53,188 nt of DNA, from positions 1-53,188 of the forward strand of contig CAJMRP010000001.1 in the NCBI GenBank assembly GCA_905215765.1, read 5' to 3'. This document shows positions 32,490 through 40,315 of this stretch, piece after piece. Source of the DNA: an uncultured bacterium. GTDB taxonomy: Bacteria; Actinomycetota; Coriobacteriia; Coriobacteriales; Coriobacteriaceae. Under the pieces are notes generated by a model. The model was given only the letters and a program-made list of their open reading frames with translations. It was not told the DNA's origin and ran no database searches. Both the position numbers and the translations under genes were made by a program. Position 1 is the stretch's first letter. Each line of letters begins with the position of its first letter.

Positions 32490-32518
32490 ATTATGCACCC
32501 GGAATTACGAATCTGCAA
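32490..32518 (-). promoter_or_regulatory. Promoter of the amino-acid ABC operon
   Basis: Minus strand: -35 TTGCAG (complement of 32513-32518), 17-base spacer, -10 CATAAT (complement of 32490-32495). The -35 is weak and the -10 good. The leader is about 50 bases. Confidence 0.5.
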
Positions 32519-32579
32519 TGAGAAAACTGATTGAAACAAACCCATAACGTGAATTGAATACTCTACTTTGTGACAGTCG

Positions 32580-33446
32580 TTACTGCTGCAATGACCTTAA
32601 TAGTCTAATTTCAGCTGCATAACCTGCAAGTTCGTTCGGAGTCTCCAAAATAAACGGCAGCGAACGCAAACGGCCATTAGATACAATATTCTGCATAACC
32701 TGCATACCGCCACCAAATTCCTCGCTGCCAAGGTATCCCTTGCCGATGCACTCGTGACGATCTTTATGGGCGCCACAAGGGTTCTTCGAATCGTTGATGT
32801 GTACGGCATGCAAGCGATCGGTACCCACCACGCGGTCGAACTCGTCGAGTACGCCGTCCAGATCATGGATGATGTCGTAGCCGGCATCGCTCACATGGCA
32901 GGTGTCCAAACAAACGCCCAGCTTATCGGACAGCTCTGGGCGCTTGGCGGCAACGCCCTCGATAATGCACGCCAGTTCTTCAAAGCTACGGCCCACCTCG
33001 GTGCCCTTGCCCGCCATGGTCTCGAGCAATACCGTCGTCTGCTGTCCCTCAAACATCACCTGGCACAGCGTGTCGACAATCATCTGAATGCCGGCGTCTG
33101 CCCCCTGTCCCACATGCGCACCGGGGTGGAAGTTGTAGTAGTTGCCGGGCAGTGCTTCCAGACGCTGCAAGTCCTCGGCCATTGCCTCCAAGGCAAACTC
33201 GCGCGCCCGCTCTTTGGCAGAACAGGGGTTGTAGGTATACGGGGCATGCGCCACCAGCGGTCCAAAGTCGTTTTGCGCCATAAGCTCGCGCAGAGCCGCC
33301 ACGTCATCCATGTCAAGTTCTTTTGCCTTGCCACCGCGCGGGTTGCGCGTAAAGAACGCAAAGGTATTGGCGCCAATGGACAGCGCCGTCTCCCCCATTG
33401 CCCGATAGCCCTTCGTCGTCGAAAGATGACACCCGATCGTCAGCAT
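32580..33446 (-). CDS. nfo: Endonuclease IV (AP endonuclease)
   Basis: 288 residues of the Nfo/AP_endonuc_2 TIM barrel. The motifs are IGCHLSTTKG (1-12 region), GANTFAFFTRNPRGGK, NFHPGAH (zinc His), TVLLETMAGKGTEVG (zinc Glu), GVCLDTCHVSDAGYD (Asp and His), AVHINDSKNPCGAHKDRHECIGKG (three ligands), and a C-terminal PFILETPNE. All nine zinc-ligand blocks of the family can be located. It cleaves 5' to abasic sites in base-excision repair. A hairpin repeat lies just upstream. It is separated from the ABC operon by 147 bases. Confidence 0.93.
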   Translation of the reverse strand: MLTIGCHLSTTKGYRAMGETALSIGANTFAFFTRNPRGGKAKELDMDDVAALRELMAQNDFGPLVAHAPYTYNPCSAKERAREFALEAMAEDLQRLEALPGNYYNFHPGAHVGQGADAGIQMIVDTLCQVMFEGQQTTVLLETMAGKGTEVGRSFEELACIIEGVAAKRPELSDKLGVCLDTCHVSDAGYDIIHDLDGVLDEFDRVVGTDRLHAVHINDSKNPCGAHKDRHECIGKGYLGSEEFGGGMQVMQNIVSNGRLRSLPFILETPNELAGYAAEIRLLRSLQQ

Positions 33447-33464
33447 CTCCAGCTCTCCCTTATC

Positions 33465-33540
33465 AGTTGCGGTGAAATACGGTCTATTGGTGCCCTATTT
33501 TGGCGCAAACAGACCGTATTCCACCGCAAGTTATAAAAGG
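33465..33540. repeat. Hairpin repeat, copy 1
   Basis: A 63-base hairpin (33467-33529) with outer arms TTGCGGTGAAATA and TATTCCACCGCAA and an inner stem ACGGTCT/AGACCGT. It is followed by GTTATAAAAGG, which is shared with copy 2. It fills the space between nfo and the oxidoreductase gene. Copy 2 at 34633-34708 has the same length and outer arms but a different inner stem that is still paired. Confidence 0.75.
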
Positions 33541-33598
33541 GGCATCAGGGGCAAAGGCCTCCAAGGCATTCCAGGCGCTGGCGCCATGCCCCCACGCA

Positions 33599-34618
33599 CT
33601 AAAGTTTCAAGCGAATCGCATCGATAATGCGCGCGCAGCGCTGCGTGGCGGCAAGGGGCATGACGGGACTCTCGAGTTTCCCCGCCCGGATGAGCTGGGT
33701 CGCATGCTGGATTTCGCCGTAGAAATCATCGATCTCAAACGGGGCATTTATTTCGAGCGTTCGACCGTCGGAATACTTCACATGGGCGAGCTCGGGGCGA
33801 TGGAGACGCTCGATTTCCAACAAGCCTCGCTCACAGACAATCGTTAAGCGGCTTTCATATGTTGCTTTGCCGTCGCACACCATATGAATGGGTATACCGC
33901 CGACGCTCATACGGATCTCGTCGGCCCAATCGACGCGGCCGCCCGATACGTCACGCCAGCGAACTTCACGGGATGAAACCTCGCACGCGCCCGCGAGCAA
34001 ATCCTCAAACCAACCGACCGCATAGCAGCCCATGTCATATAGACAGCCGCCCTGCAACGAATCAAGCAGATAGCCCGAAGGAGGCTCGCCGTAATCGAGC
34101 TTTTGCACGCTTTCAATCGAGACAATACGGCCAAGCTCACCCGACGCAAGCAAGTCCTTCACGCGAGTGCGCATCGGGCAAAACCGATTCTTCATCGCCT
34201 CCATAAACAGCACGCCGCGCTCACGAGAGGTGGAGACAATCGAGAGAGCCTCTTCCTCACTCAAAACGGCCGGCTTTTCGCACAGCACGGCCTTTCCGGC
34301 GCGCAGCGCGCGACAGGCCCAACGCGTATGCATGCCATGCGGAAGAGCCAAGTAGATTGCGTCGACATCGGGGTCGGCAATCAGCGCGTCATAAGCCGCA
34401 TTGCCGTTATCGTCGACCGAGGCGTGGCCATGCGCAGCATCGATCGAAAACGCTCGGCAAAATTCCTCGACATGTGCAGGAGTGCGACCGGCCGCAGCCA
34501 CCAGCCGTGCCCCGTCGACCTTCTTGAGCGACGATGCAAATCGATGAGAAATGTGTCCGGCACCCAAAATGCCCCAACGAACCTCACGCGAATCATTACG
34601 TAAACCTCGGTCACCCAC
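33599..34618 (-). CDS. Gfo/Idh/MocA-family oxidoreductase
   Basis: 339 residues from GTG 34616-34618, with GGAGG five bases upstream. The N-terminal Rossmann fold is VRWGILGAGHISHRFASSL, with AAAGRT after strand two and the EKP motif in AVLCEKPAVLSEEEAL (the catalytic-Lys block). The C-terminal alpha/beta domain includes KLDYGEPPSGYLLDSLQGGCLYDMGCYAVG. NAD(P)-dependent; substrates in this family are sugars, polyols or related cyclic compounds and cannot be predicted here. It stands alone between two copies of a hairpin repeat, which probably act as its borders or terminators. Confidence 0.82.
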   Translation of the reverse strand: MGDRGLRNDSREVRWGILGAGHISHRFASSLKKVDGARLVAAAGRTPAHVEEFCRAFSIDAAHGHASVDDNGNAAYDALIADPDVDAIYLALPHGMHTRWACRALRAGKAVLCEKPAVLSEEEALSIVSTSRERGVLFMEAMKNRFCPMRTRVKDLLASGELGRIVSIESVQKLDYGEPPSGYLLDSLQGGCLYDMGCYAVGWFEDLLAGACEVSSREVRWRDVSGGRVDWADEIRMSVGGIPIHMVCDGKATYESRLTIVCERGLLEIERLHRPELAHVKYSDGRTLEINAPFEIDDFYGEIQHATQLIRAGKLESPVMPLAATQRCARIIDAIRLKL

Positions 34619-34632
34619 GATAGCCTCCCATC

Positions 34633-34708
34633 AGTTGCGGTGAAATAGTTCCTGTTTGGCCCCTATTCTGCCGCAAACAGGAACTATTCCACCGCAAGTT
34701 ATAAAAGG
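34633..34708. repeat. Hairpin repeat, copy 2
   Basis: A 63-base hairpin (34635-34697). Outer arms match copy 1 (TTGCGGTGAAATA, TATTCCACCGCAA), followed by GTTATAAAAGGG. The inner stem is AGTTCCTGTTTG/CAAACAGGAACT, changed relative to copy 1 on both sides so that pairing is kept. It starts two bases after the aldo/keto reductase stop and lies 15 bases before the oxidoreductase start. Confidence 0.75.
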
Positions 34709-34709
34709 G

Positions 34710-35900
34710 TCATGAGGAGCGCGTTTTGCCGAAGGCCTTAAGCACCGCCGTCACGGGACCAGGCTGGAAACGTCGGCGCACATCGTCGAGACGCTCGGGA
34801 ATATCGATGTGCTGCGGGCAGTGCCGCGCGCATTTGCCGCATTTGACGCAATTGCTCACCAACTTGGGCTCGCTTGTGCGCACCGCGCTCGCCGTAAAGT
34901 ATTGAGACAGCCCCGTAAACCAGCTGTGCGCATAGCTTGCGTTGTAGGCGGTAAAACATCCAGGGATATTGATGCCTTTAGGGCACGGCATGCAATAGCC
35001 GCATCCCGTGCAGGGCACGCGATTCGATTTTTCAAACTCATCCAGCACGTGCGCGATCGTGTCGAGCTGGTTGGCAGTCATCGAATTCGGCAACGCGAGG
35101 TCTGCCAGTGACGAATTCTCATCCACCTGCGCGGTATCGGTCATACCCGAAAGCAGCATCGTCACCTGAGGATGATTCCACACCCACGAAAGACCCCAGG
35201 CGGCAGGAGTGAGCAAATGCGGGTCACGGGCACTATCGAGCACAGCGCGGGCCCGTGGCGGCAGCTTGCCCGCTAAACGCCCGCCCAGCAGCGGCTCCAT
35301 CACAAACACCGCGAGCCCGCGCTCCGCGGCCGCCATGAGTCCTGCCGTTCCCGCTTGGTAACGCTCGCCGGCATAGTTGTACTGTATCTGGCAAAAATCC
35401 CAGTCATATGCGTCAAGCATCGTCAGGAAATCCACCGCGCTGCCGTGGTACGAAAAACCAATCTGGCGAATGCGCCCCGCCGCCTTTTGACACGCGATCC
35501 AGTCCTCAATGCCCAACGCCACCACACGTTCCCACTGGGCGGGCGAGGTAATGTTATGCATGAGGTAATAGTCGATATGGTCGGTCCGCAGGCGCCGCAG
35601 TTGCTCATCGAAGAACCGGTCGAAATCCTCCGCGCACTTGCACGAAGCATGCGGCAACTTGGTCGCCAGCAACACCCGGTCACGCAGCCCCAAGCGCTCA
35701 AGCGAGGCGCCCACGCACGCCTCGTTACCGGGATAGAGATACGCGGTGTCCAGATAATTAATCCCCTGCTCCACCGCACGGGAAATGATGGCATCGACTG
35801 TCTTCGCATCGGGGTGTCCCGGCGCACCGGGAAACCTCATGCAGCCCAGACCCAGAGCGGATATTCGGTTACCACTTTTGGGGTCAACGCGGTATTGCAC
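34710..35900 (-). CDS. Aldo/keto reductase with C-terminal ferredoxin domain
   Basis: 396 residues from GTG 35898-35900, chosen because GGGAGG lies four to five bases upstream; the open frame continues 85 codons further without support. The AKR barrel contains ISALGLGCMRFPG, INYLDTAYLYPGNE (Asp and Tyr of the tetrad), ATKLPHASC (Lys) and YYLMHNI (His). The C-terminal part binds two 4Fe-4S clusters: CTGCGYCMPCPKGINIPGC (with a C at the end) and CVKCGKCARHCPQ. Such AKR-ferredoxin fusions (COG1453) are common in anaerobes; the substrate is unknown. Confidence 0.88.
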   Translation of the reverse strand: MQYRVDPKSGNRISALGLGCMRFPGAPGHPDAKTVDAIISRAVEQGINYLDTAYLYPGNEACVGASLERLGLRDRVLLATKLPHASCKCAEDFDRFFDEQLRRLRTDHIDYYLMHNITSPAQWERVVALGIEDWIACQKAAGRIRQIGFSYHGSAVDFLTMLDAYDWDFCQIQYNYAGERYQAGTAGLMAAAERGLAVFVMEPLLGGRLAGKLPPRARAVLDSARDPHLLTPAAWGLSWVWNHPQVTMLLSGMTDTAQVDENSSLADLALPNSMTANQLDTIAHVLDEFEKSNRVPCTGCGYCMPCPKGINIPGCFTAYNASYAHSWFTGLSQYFTASAVRTSEPKLVSNCVKCGKCARHCPQHIDIPERLDDVRRRFQPGPVTAVLKAFGKTRSS

Positions 35901-36063
35901 GGCCCCTCCCCTCCCATCGAAGCCCTGACAAGGCGAAACAAACCCGTCACGCCATCGAAACACATCGGAATCGCAATTGAGAACGTATCGTAACGCAGCA
36001 GAAATCGAGCCGTCACGGCACCGCTTTAACATCAGCAAAAAGCCCAATGAAAGGAGCCGGGCA
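35901..36063. other. Divergent promoter region between the AKR gene and the panE leader
   Basis: 163 bases without a gene. A plus-strand TTGAGA (35977-35982) could be a -35 element, but the -10 at the right distance is poor. On the minus strand I find no convincing pair of hexamers either. Confidence 0.25.
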
Positions 36064-36120
36064 TGACCACGCGCATGTCTTTGCGGTCTGCCCCGCGGCA
36101 TAAGCGCACAGCGCAATAGT
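36064..36120 (+). CDS. Short leader ORF (18 codons) upstream of the panE-like gene
   Basis: ATG 36064 follows AAAGGAG (36051-36057) by six bases, as good a ribosome site as any in the window, and encodes MTTRMSLRSAPRHKRTAQ before TAG. It lies on the same strand as, and 105 bases before, the ketopantoate-reductase-like gene, with an intrinsic terminator in between. It could be an attenuator leader peptide or a small protein. The peptide is basic (Arg-rich), with no obvious regulatory codon run. Confidence 0.4.
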
Positions 36121-36180
36121 TTCTTTTTATAACAGCCGCCCCGCGCACCCATCAATCACCCCGGCAGCATACAATCCATC

Positions 36181-36206
36181 AGGCGCCCCTTACGCGGGCG
36201 CCTTTT
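36181..36206 (+). terminator. Terminator/attenuator directly before the panE-like gene
   Basis: AGGCGCCC (36181-36188) and GGGCGCCT (36196-36203) with a 7-base loop, followed by TTTT (36203-36206). It is 20 bases before the start codon at 36226, so it controls readthrough into that gene. No complete plus-strand gene precedes it except the 18-codon ORF. Confidence 0.7.
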
Positions 36207-36225
36207 ATATGGGGAGATGATTCAC

Positions 36226-37140
36226 ATGCAGATCAACAAGGTCGCCTTTATCGGCAAGGGCGGCGTCGGCCTGCTCTACGGCAGCATGATTGCCAAGGCC
36301 CTCGGCAATGACGCCGTCCAATACGTTATGGATGACGCCCGTTTTGAGCGTCACGCGGGCGATGCGCTCACCGTCAACGGAAAGCCTTGCGATCTCACGT
36401 CCGTCCGTGCCAGCGAGGCAGCGCCCGCCGATCTGGTCATCCTGACGGTCAAGACCACCGGTCTCGACCAAGCACTCAAGACTATGGAGCGTGTCGTGGG
36501 GCCCAACACGCTCATCGCCTCGCTGTGCAACGGCATTACGAGCGAGCAAAAGATTGCCGAACGCTTTGGCTGGGAGCATACCGTTCTTGGTATCTGCCAG
36601 GGCATGGACGCCGTGTTCCTCAACGGCGCGCTCACCTTTACCAATGCGGGCGAAATCCGCTTTGGCGCGGCGGCCGGCACGGACCCCGCAACCATCACCG
36701 CGATCGACGAGCTCTATACGCGCTGCGGCATCGCCCATACCGTCGAGCGCGATATTGCGCACCGCATGTGGGCCAAACTCATGCTCAACGACGGCATCAA
36801 CCAGACCTGCATGGCCTACGGCGGGACCTACGGAAGCGCCACGGAGCCGGGCTCCGAGCAGCGCCGCTGTTTTGTCTCCGCCATGCGCGAGACGCTTGCG
36901 GTTGCCAACGCCGAGAGCGTTGAGCTGACCGAAGCAGACCTGACGCAAATGGTGCACCTCATCGAGGGAATCGACCCCGCCGGTATGCCCTCAATGGCTC
37001 AAGACCGCATCGCGCAGCGCAAAACAGAGGTCGAGGAGTTCGCGGGCACCGTCCGCCGCCTCGCGGCCAAGCACGATATCCAGGTTCCGCAAAACGAGTG
37101 GCTCTATCGGCGCATCCGCGATATCGAGAAAAGCTGGTAG
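36226..37140 (+). CDS. Ketopantoate reductase family protein (PanE/ApbA-like)
   Basis: 304 residues from ATG 36226, nine bases after GGGGAG; the ATG at 36217 abuts that site and is unlikely. The N-terminal Rossmann motif is KVAFIGKGGVGLLYGSMIA, with VILTVKTTGLDQAL and CNGITSEQ (Asn block) after it. The C-terminal ApbA domain includes RMWAKLMLNDGINQTCMAYGG (Lys/Asn) and IDPAGMPSMAQD. Members reduce 2-dehydropantoate to pantoate with NADPH in coenzyme A synthesis, but many paralogues act on other 2-oxo acids. No panB, panC or panD gene is nearby, so the pathway is not confirmed. Confidence 0.8.
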   Translation: MQINKVAFIGKGGVGLLYGSMIAKALGNDAVQYVMDDARFERHAGDALTVNGKPCDLTSVRASEAAPADLVILTVKTTGLDQALKTMERVVGPNTLIASLCNGITSEQKIAERFGWEHTVLGICQGMDAVFLNGALTFTNAGEIRFGAAAGTDPATITAIDELYTRCGIAHTVERDIAHRMWAKLMLNDGINQTCMAYGGTYGSATEPGSEQRRCFVSAMRETLAVANAESVELTEADLTQMVHLIEGIDPAGMPSMAQDRIAQRKTEVEEFAGTVRRLAAKHDIQVPQNEWLYRRIRDIEKSW

Positions 37141-37177
37141 CGCCAACGCGCCACATTCAACAGCCTTAACAGCAAAA

Positions 37178-37208
37178 CCGCCGCAAGGGAACCTTTCCCC
37201 TGCGGCGG
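37178..37208. terminator. Hairpin between panE-like gene and small membrane protein
   Basis: CCGCCGCA-GGGAA arms (37178-37191/37195-37208) form a 13-bp stem with one mismatch. On the minus strand it is followed by TTTTGCTG, so it terminates the small-protein gene and probably the panE-like transcript too. Confidence 0.7.
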
Positions 37209-37249
37209 CCTTCATCTTCGTCTATGACCGGCGGCCGATCTCACAACAG

Positions 37250-37456
37250 TTAGCGTTGCGACCCCGGCACCTCGTCCTCATCGTCGCGGCAAAGAACCAC
37301 GCCCGCGCTTCCCAGCAGTGCGGCCGCGATCAGCGCGCCGACCACGATAGGAGCAGTCCCGCATGTCCCCTGCATGCCCGCGACGAGCGCGACCGTGGGA
37401 CCAAGGCAGCCAAGCATCAACGCGACGGCGGCAACGGCAATATCTCGAGCATTCAC
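37250..37456 (-). CDS. Small two-TM membrane protein, unknown
   Basis: 68 residues from GTG 37454-37456, with GGAGG ten bases upstream. Two hydrophobic helices (about 6-27 and 36-56, IVVGALIAAALLGSAGVVL) are joined by a short Gly/Thr loop with one Cys, and an acidic tail follows (CRDDEDEVPGSQR). I recognise no family. Supporting evidence is the ribosome site, the downstream terminator and the membrane pattern. It stands alone between the panE-like gene and a secreted-protein gene. Confidence 0.55.
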   Translation of the reverse strand: MNARDIAVAAVALMLGCLGPTVALVAGMQGTCGTAPIVVGALIAAALLGSAGVVLCRDDEDEVPGSQR

Positions 37457-37642
37457 AAGACCACTTCCTCCAAGAGAAAGACCTTATTTCTCAAGAACCA
37501 GTGTGCCCCGCATCCATACGCCCAGCGTACCGCCACGGTAAGGGCTCTGTTAACTCAAACGCATACATAGAACGGACGTCCTTACGTTGCCCTAAAGCTC
37601 GGTAAAGACGCCCGTCCGCCAAATATCCGTGATGCAGAACAA

Positions 37643-38419
37643 TTACCAGCCAGTGTAGTAGTCGGTGGTTCCGGCTGCGCAGCCGGAGTCATAGACCTTG
37701 CACTCGCCCTTGGAACCGGTAAACGTGGAACCCTGAGCCTTATCGCCCGCGGCCACGACATAGTAACCATCGGAATCGCGCCAAAAGCCCTCGGAATCCT
37801 GAGTCCACTCGCCCGTGCGGTGGTGATACAACACGTTGCTGCTGTAATAGGTCTCACGGCGGCCGTTATAGTTATTGACGCCGGTCGAGCGCGTCAGGCC
37901 CGAGCCGTTCGCGTAATACGCAGCAGGCGCGTAAGACGAACCGGAGCCGGCGTTGTAATACGAAGCCTGAACGGCCTCAGCGGCCTCGGCTTCGGCGGCC
38001 GCAGCCTCGAGCGCTTCGCGCTTGGCATCCTCAAGCGCAGTGCGCAGCTCATCGAGCTCGGTCGACTTGGCGTCGACCTCCCCCATCGTCAACAGGCTAC
38101 CCGCACCGTCGATACAGCCCTGCAGCACAGCGCGCTCGTCATCGGTGGCATAGTCGCCATACATATTCATGATGATCTGAGCGCGCATCTCCAGGGAATC
38201 GCGCTTGGCCTCCATCGAGGCGTTCCACTCCTGCATGGAACCATAACCATCGCCGCGATAGTCAACGGGCTGTACCAGCGTCGTCTCGGACGGCGTAGAT
38301 CCAACCGTATCGGACAATGTTGCCGCGTGGGCATCGGTTGCGCCGGCGCCCGCCAAAAGTGCCACGGTCAGAGCGGCGGAAAGGGCGGCGGCTTTCGGTT
38401 TTCGTGAATCGATCCTCAT
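37643..38419 (-). CDS. Secreted protein of unknown function, helical with aromatic C-terminus
   Basis: 258 residues from ATG 38417-38419, with GGAGG about 12 bases upstream; the frame upstream runs 102 codons through non-coding sequence. Signal peptide about 1-33 (KAAALSAALTVALLAGAGATDAHA). A helical middle (about 60-150) contains an Ala/Glu-rich coiled coil near REALEAAAAEAEAAEAVQA. The C-terminal 100 residues are Gly/Ser/Tyr-rich with a conserved-looking WTQDSEGFWRDSDGYYVVA block and two Cys (GECKVYDSGC) that could form a disulfide. It resembles surface proteins with wall-associated repeats; no catalytic motif is seen. A -10-like TACTAT lies at 38485-38490 (complement). Confidence 0.65.
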   Translation of the reverse strand: MRIDSRKPKAAALSAALTVALLAGAGATDAHAATLSDTVGSTPSETTLVQPVDYRGDGYGSMQEWNASMEAKRDSLEMRAQIIMNMYGDYATDDERAVLQGCIDGAGSLLTMGEVDAKSTELDELRTALEDAKREALEAAAAEAEAAEAVQASYYNAGSGSSYAPAAYYANGSGLTRSTGVNNYNGRRETYYSSNVLYHHRTGEWTQDSEGFWRDSDGYYVVAAGDKAQGSTFTGSKGECKVYDSGCAAGTTDYYTGW

Positions 38420-38634
38420 GTAGCTGGAAACCTCCGTAGTGCGTTTTTGCTGCGTTTGAGCTGCGTGTGATTCGATTGCGCTGCATAGTACCCCGAGCAA
38501 ATCGCGACCTGCAGTTTTACTCAAAAGGCGCACGTCAATTGCGTAAAACTCACATCCTCTCAACAGGAGTTTTCCACAACTCGAATGCATAAAGCGTGTC
38601 AAAAACCCTGTTTTTGCACCCTCTCTATACAAAA

Positions 38635-38671
38635 AAGGCGCCTGTGCAACCATTGTTCGCACAGGCGCCTT
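38635..38671 (-). terminator. Strong intrinsic terminator of metY
   Basis: A perfect 13-bp stem (AAGGCGCCTGTGC and its complement, 38635-38647/38659-38671) followed on the minus strand by TTTTTT. It lies 60 bases past the metY stop. The rest of 38420-38731 holds only the upstream region of the secreted-protein gene. Confidence 0.9.
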
Positions 38672-38731
38672 GAGCAGGCATTTTATGCAGTTATACCTAT
38701 CGAGTCGCAAGGGGTCCTTGCACAAGTCGCT

Positions 38732-40042
38732 TTACTCGTCCAGCGCGGCGAAGGCCTGCTTCAGGTCCCAAATGATATCCTCGGCGTTCTCGGTACCGAT
38801 GGAAAGACGGATCGTGGAGGGCGTGATGTTCTGCTCGGCGAGCTCCTCGGCAGACAGCTGGGAGTGCGTGGTGGTAGCCGGGTGCACGACGAGCGACTTG
38901 ACGTCGGCCACGTTGGCGAGCAGCGAGAACACCTGCAGATGATCGATGAACTTCCAAGCTGCCTCCTGGCCACCCTTAATCTCAAAGGTAAAGATCGAGG
39001 CACCGCCGTTGGGGAAGTACTTCTGATAGAGCTCATGATCGGGGTGCTCAGGCAGGCTCGGGTGGTTCACCTTGGCGACGTGGCTGTCACCAGCCAGGAA
39101 CTCAACGACCTTCTTGGTGTTCTCGACATGACGGTCAACGCGCAGCGACAGAGTCTCGGTGCCCTGGAGCAGGACCCAGGCGTTGAACGGGCTGATGCAG
39201 GCGCCCTCGTCACGCAGCAAGATAGCGCGGACATAGGTTGCGAAGGCGGCGGGACCGGCAGCCTCGGCAAACGAGACGCCATGGTAGGAGGGGTTGGGCT
39301 CGGCGATCTGCGCATACTTGCCGCTCGCCTTCCAATCGAAGTTACCGCCGTCGACGATCACACCGCCCAGCGAGGTGCCGTGGCCGCCGATGAACTTGGT
39401 TGCGGAGTGGACGACGATGTTGGCACCATGCTCCAGCGGACGGAACAGATACGGGGTGCCGAAGGTGTTGTCGACGACAACCGGTAAACCGTGCTTCTTG
39501 GCGATCTCGGAGATGGCGTCGATATTGGGGATGTCGGAGTTGGGGTTGCCGAGCGTCTCGAGGTAGATGACCGTGGTGTTGTCCTTGATGGCGCCCTCGA
39601 CCTCGTCCAGGTTGTGGGCATCGACGAAGGTGGTCTCGACGCCAAACTGGGAGAGCGTATGCTCCAGCAGGTTGTAGGAGCCACCGTAGATGGTCTTCTG
39701 AGCCACCACATGGTCGCCGGCCTGAGCGAGCGCCTGCAGGGTATAGGTGATGGCGGCGGCACCAGAGGCGACGGCAAGACCTGCCACGCCACCCTCGAGG
39801 GCGGCGATACGGTCCTCAAAGACGCCCTGGGTGGAGTTGGTCAGACGGCCGTAGATGTTACCGGCGTCGGCAAGACCAAAGCGGTCGGCGGCGTGCTGGG
39901 AGTTGCGGAACACATAGCTCGTGGTCTGGTAGATAGGCACGGCACGGGAGTCGGATGCAGGATCGGCGCTCTCCTGGCCAACGTGAAGCTGCAGGGTGTC
40001 GAAACCAAAGGTGTGCTCGGGGTTGTTGATGAACTGGCTCAT
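38732..40042 (-). CDS. metY: O-acetylhomoserine sulfhydrylase (O-acetylhomoserine aminocarboxypropyltransferase)
   Basis: 436 residues, Cys/Met-metabolism PLP enzyme family. Landmarks: LQLHVGQESADPASDSRAVPIYQTTSY, YGRLTNSTQGVFEDRIAALEGG, VVVDNTFGTPYLFRPLEHGANIV (PLP-binding Asp) and HSATKFIGGHG with the Schiff-base Lys216. The long C-terminal domain with NPSYHGVSF is typical of MetY rather than MetB or MetC. It makes homocysteine from O-acetylhomoserine and sulfide, giving direct sulfhydrylation for methionine synthesis. A long leader with a 17-codon ORF, a clear promoter and a divergent LysR gene suggest regulation by sulfur or methionine supply. Confidence 0.93.
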   Translation of the reverse strand: MSQFINNPEHTFGFDTLQLHVGQESADPASDSRAVPIYQTTSYVFRNSQHAADRFGLADAGNIYGRLTNSTQGVFEDRIAALEGGVAGLAVASGAAAITYTLQALAQAGDHVVAQKTIYGGSYNLLEHTLSQFGVETTFVDAHNLDEVEGAIKDNTTVIYLETLGNPNSDIPNIDAISEIAKKHGLPVVVDNTFGTPYLFRPLEHGANIVVHSATKFIGGHGTSLGGVIVDGGNFDWKASGKYAQIAEPNPSYHGVSFAEAAGPAAFATYVRAILLRDEGACISPFNAWVLLQGTETLSLRVDRHVENTKKVVEFLAGDSHVAKVNHPSLPEHPDHELYQKYFPNGGASIFTFEIKGGQEAAWKFIDHLQVFSLLANVADVKSLVVHPATTTHSQLSAEELAEQNITPSTIRLSIGTENAEDIIWDLKQAFAALDE

Positions 40043-40103
40043 GATGATCTCCTTGATCGAATATAAGTAATAAGAGTAAGAGAAGTAAGTGGCTGTCTCC
40101 TGA

Positions 40104-40157
40104 TCACGCCGACGGGCGCAAACAGGAGCCCGGCATTCGTCTTGGTAAGCAGTTCAT
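40104..40157 (-). CDS. Leader ORF (17 codons) in the metY 5' UTR
   Basis: ATG 40155-40157 follows AAAGGAGG by seven bases and encodes MNCLPRRMPGSCLRPSA before TGA. It lies within the transcript from the promoter at 40226-40254 and 61 bases before metY. The peptide has two Cys and two Met in 17 residues. Its 3' half overlaps a hairpin (CGGGC/GCCCG arms). A translational or transcriptional attenuator responding to Cys or Met supply is the natural reading, but the mechanism is not shown. Confidence 0.45.
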   Translation of the reverse strand: MNCLPRRMPGSCLRPSA

Positions 40158-40225
40158 ATGCGGGCCTCCTTTCGCATCCCGGTTCCGTGGTCGGCTTAAT
40201 TACCTACTGCCTTTGTGTGTTTTGA

Positions 40226-40254
40226 ATAGTACGAGCATTGTTTCCCTCGGTCAA
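40226..40254 (-). promoter_or_regulatory. metY promoter
   Basis: Minus strand: -35 TTGACC (complement of 40249-40254), 17-base spacer, -10 TACTAT (complement of 40226-40231). The implied leader is about 175 bases. I find neither a SAM-riboswitch core nor a T-box in it. Confidence 0.75.
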
Positions 40255-40274
40255 TCACTTAAAAGCGCTAACTT

Positions 40275-40295
40275 GTTATCGGTTTTATAGATAAC
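40275..40295. promoter_or_regulatory. Candidate LysR-type binding site
   Basis: GTTATC (40275-40280) and GATAAC (40290-40295) form a perfect inverted repeat with nine bases between, fitting the T-N11-A pattern. It sits 20 bases before the lysR start and 21 bases upstream of the metY -35, the usual place for both autoregulation and activation of the divergent gene. Confidence 0.55.
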
Positions 40296-40315
40296 ACTCG
40301 AAAGGACGGGCGCCG

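Noticed and set aside
40043..40225. SAM riboswitch or T-box in the metY leader
   Set aside because: Neither the conserved cores nor a T-box AGGGTGGNACCGCG-like bulge is present; the leader ORF is the only clear element.
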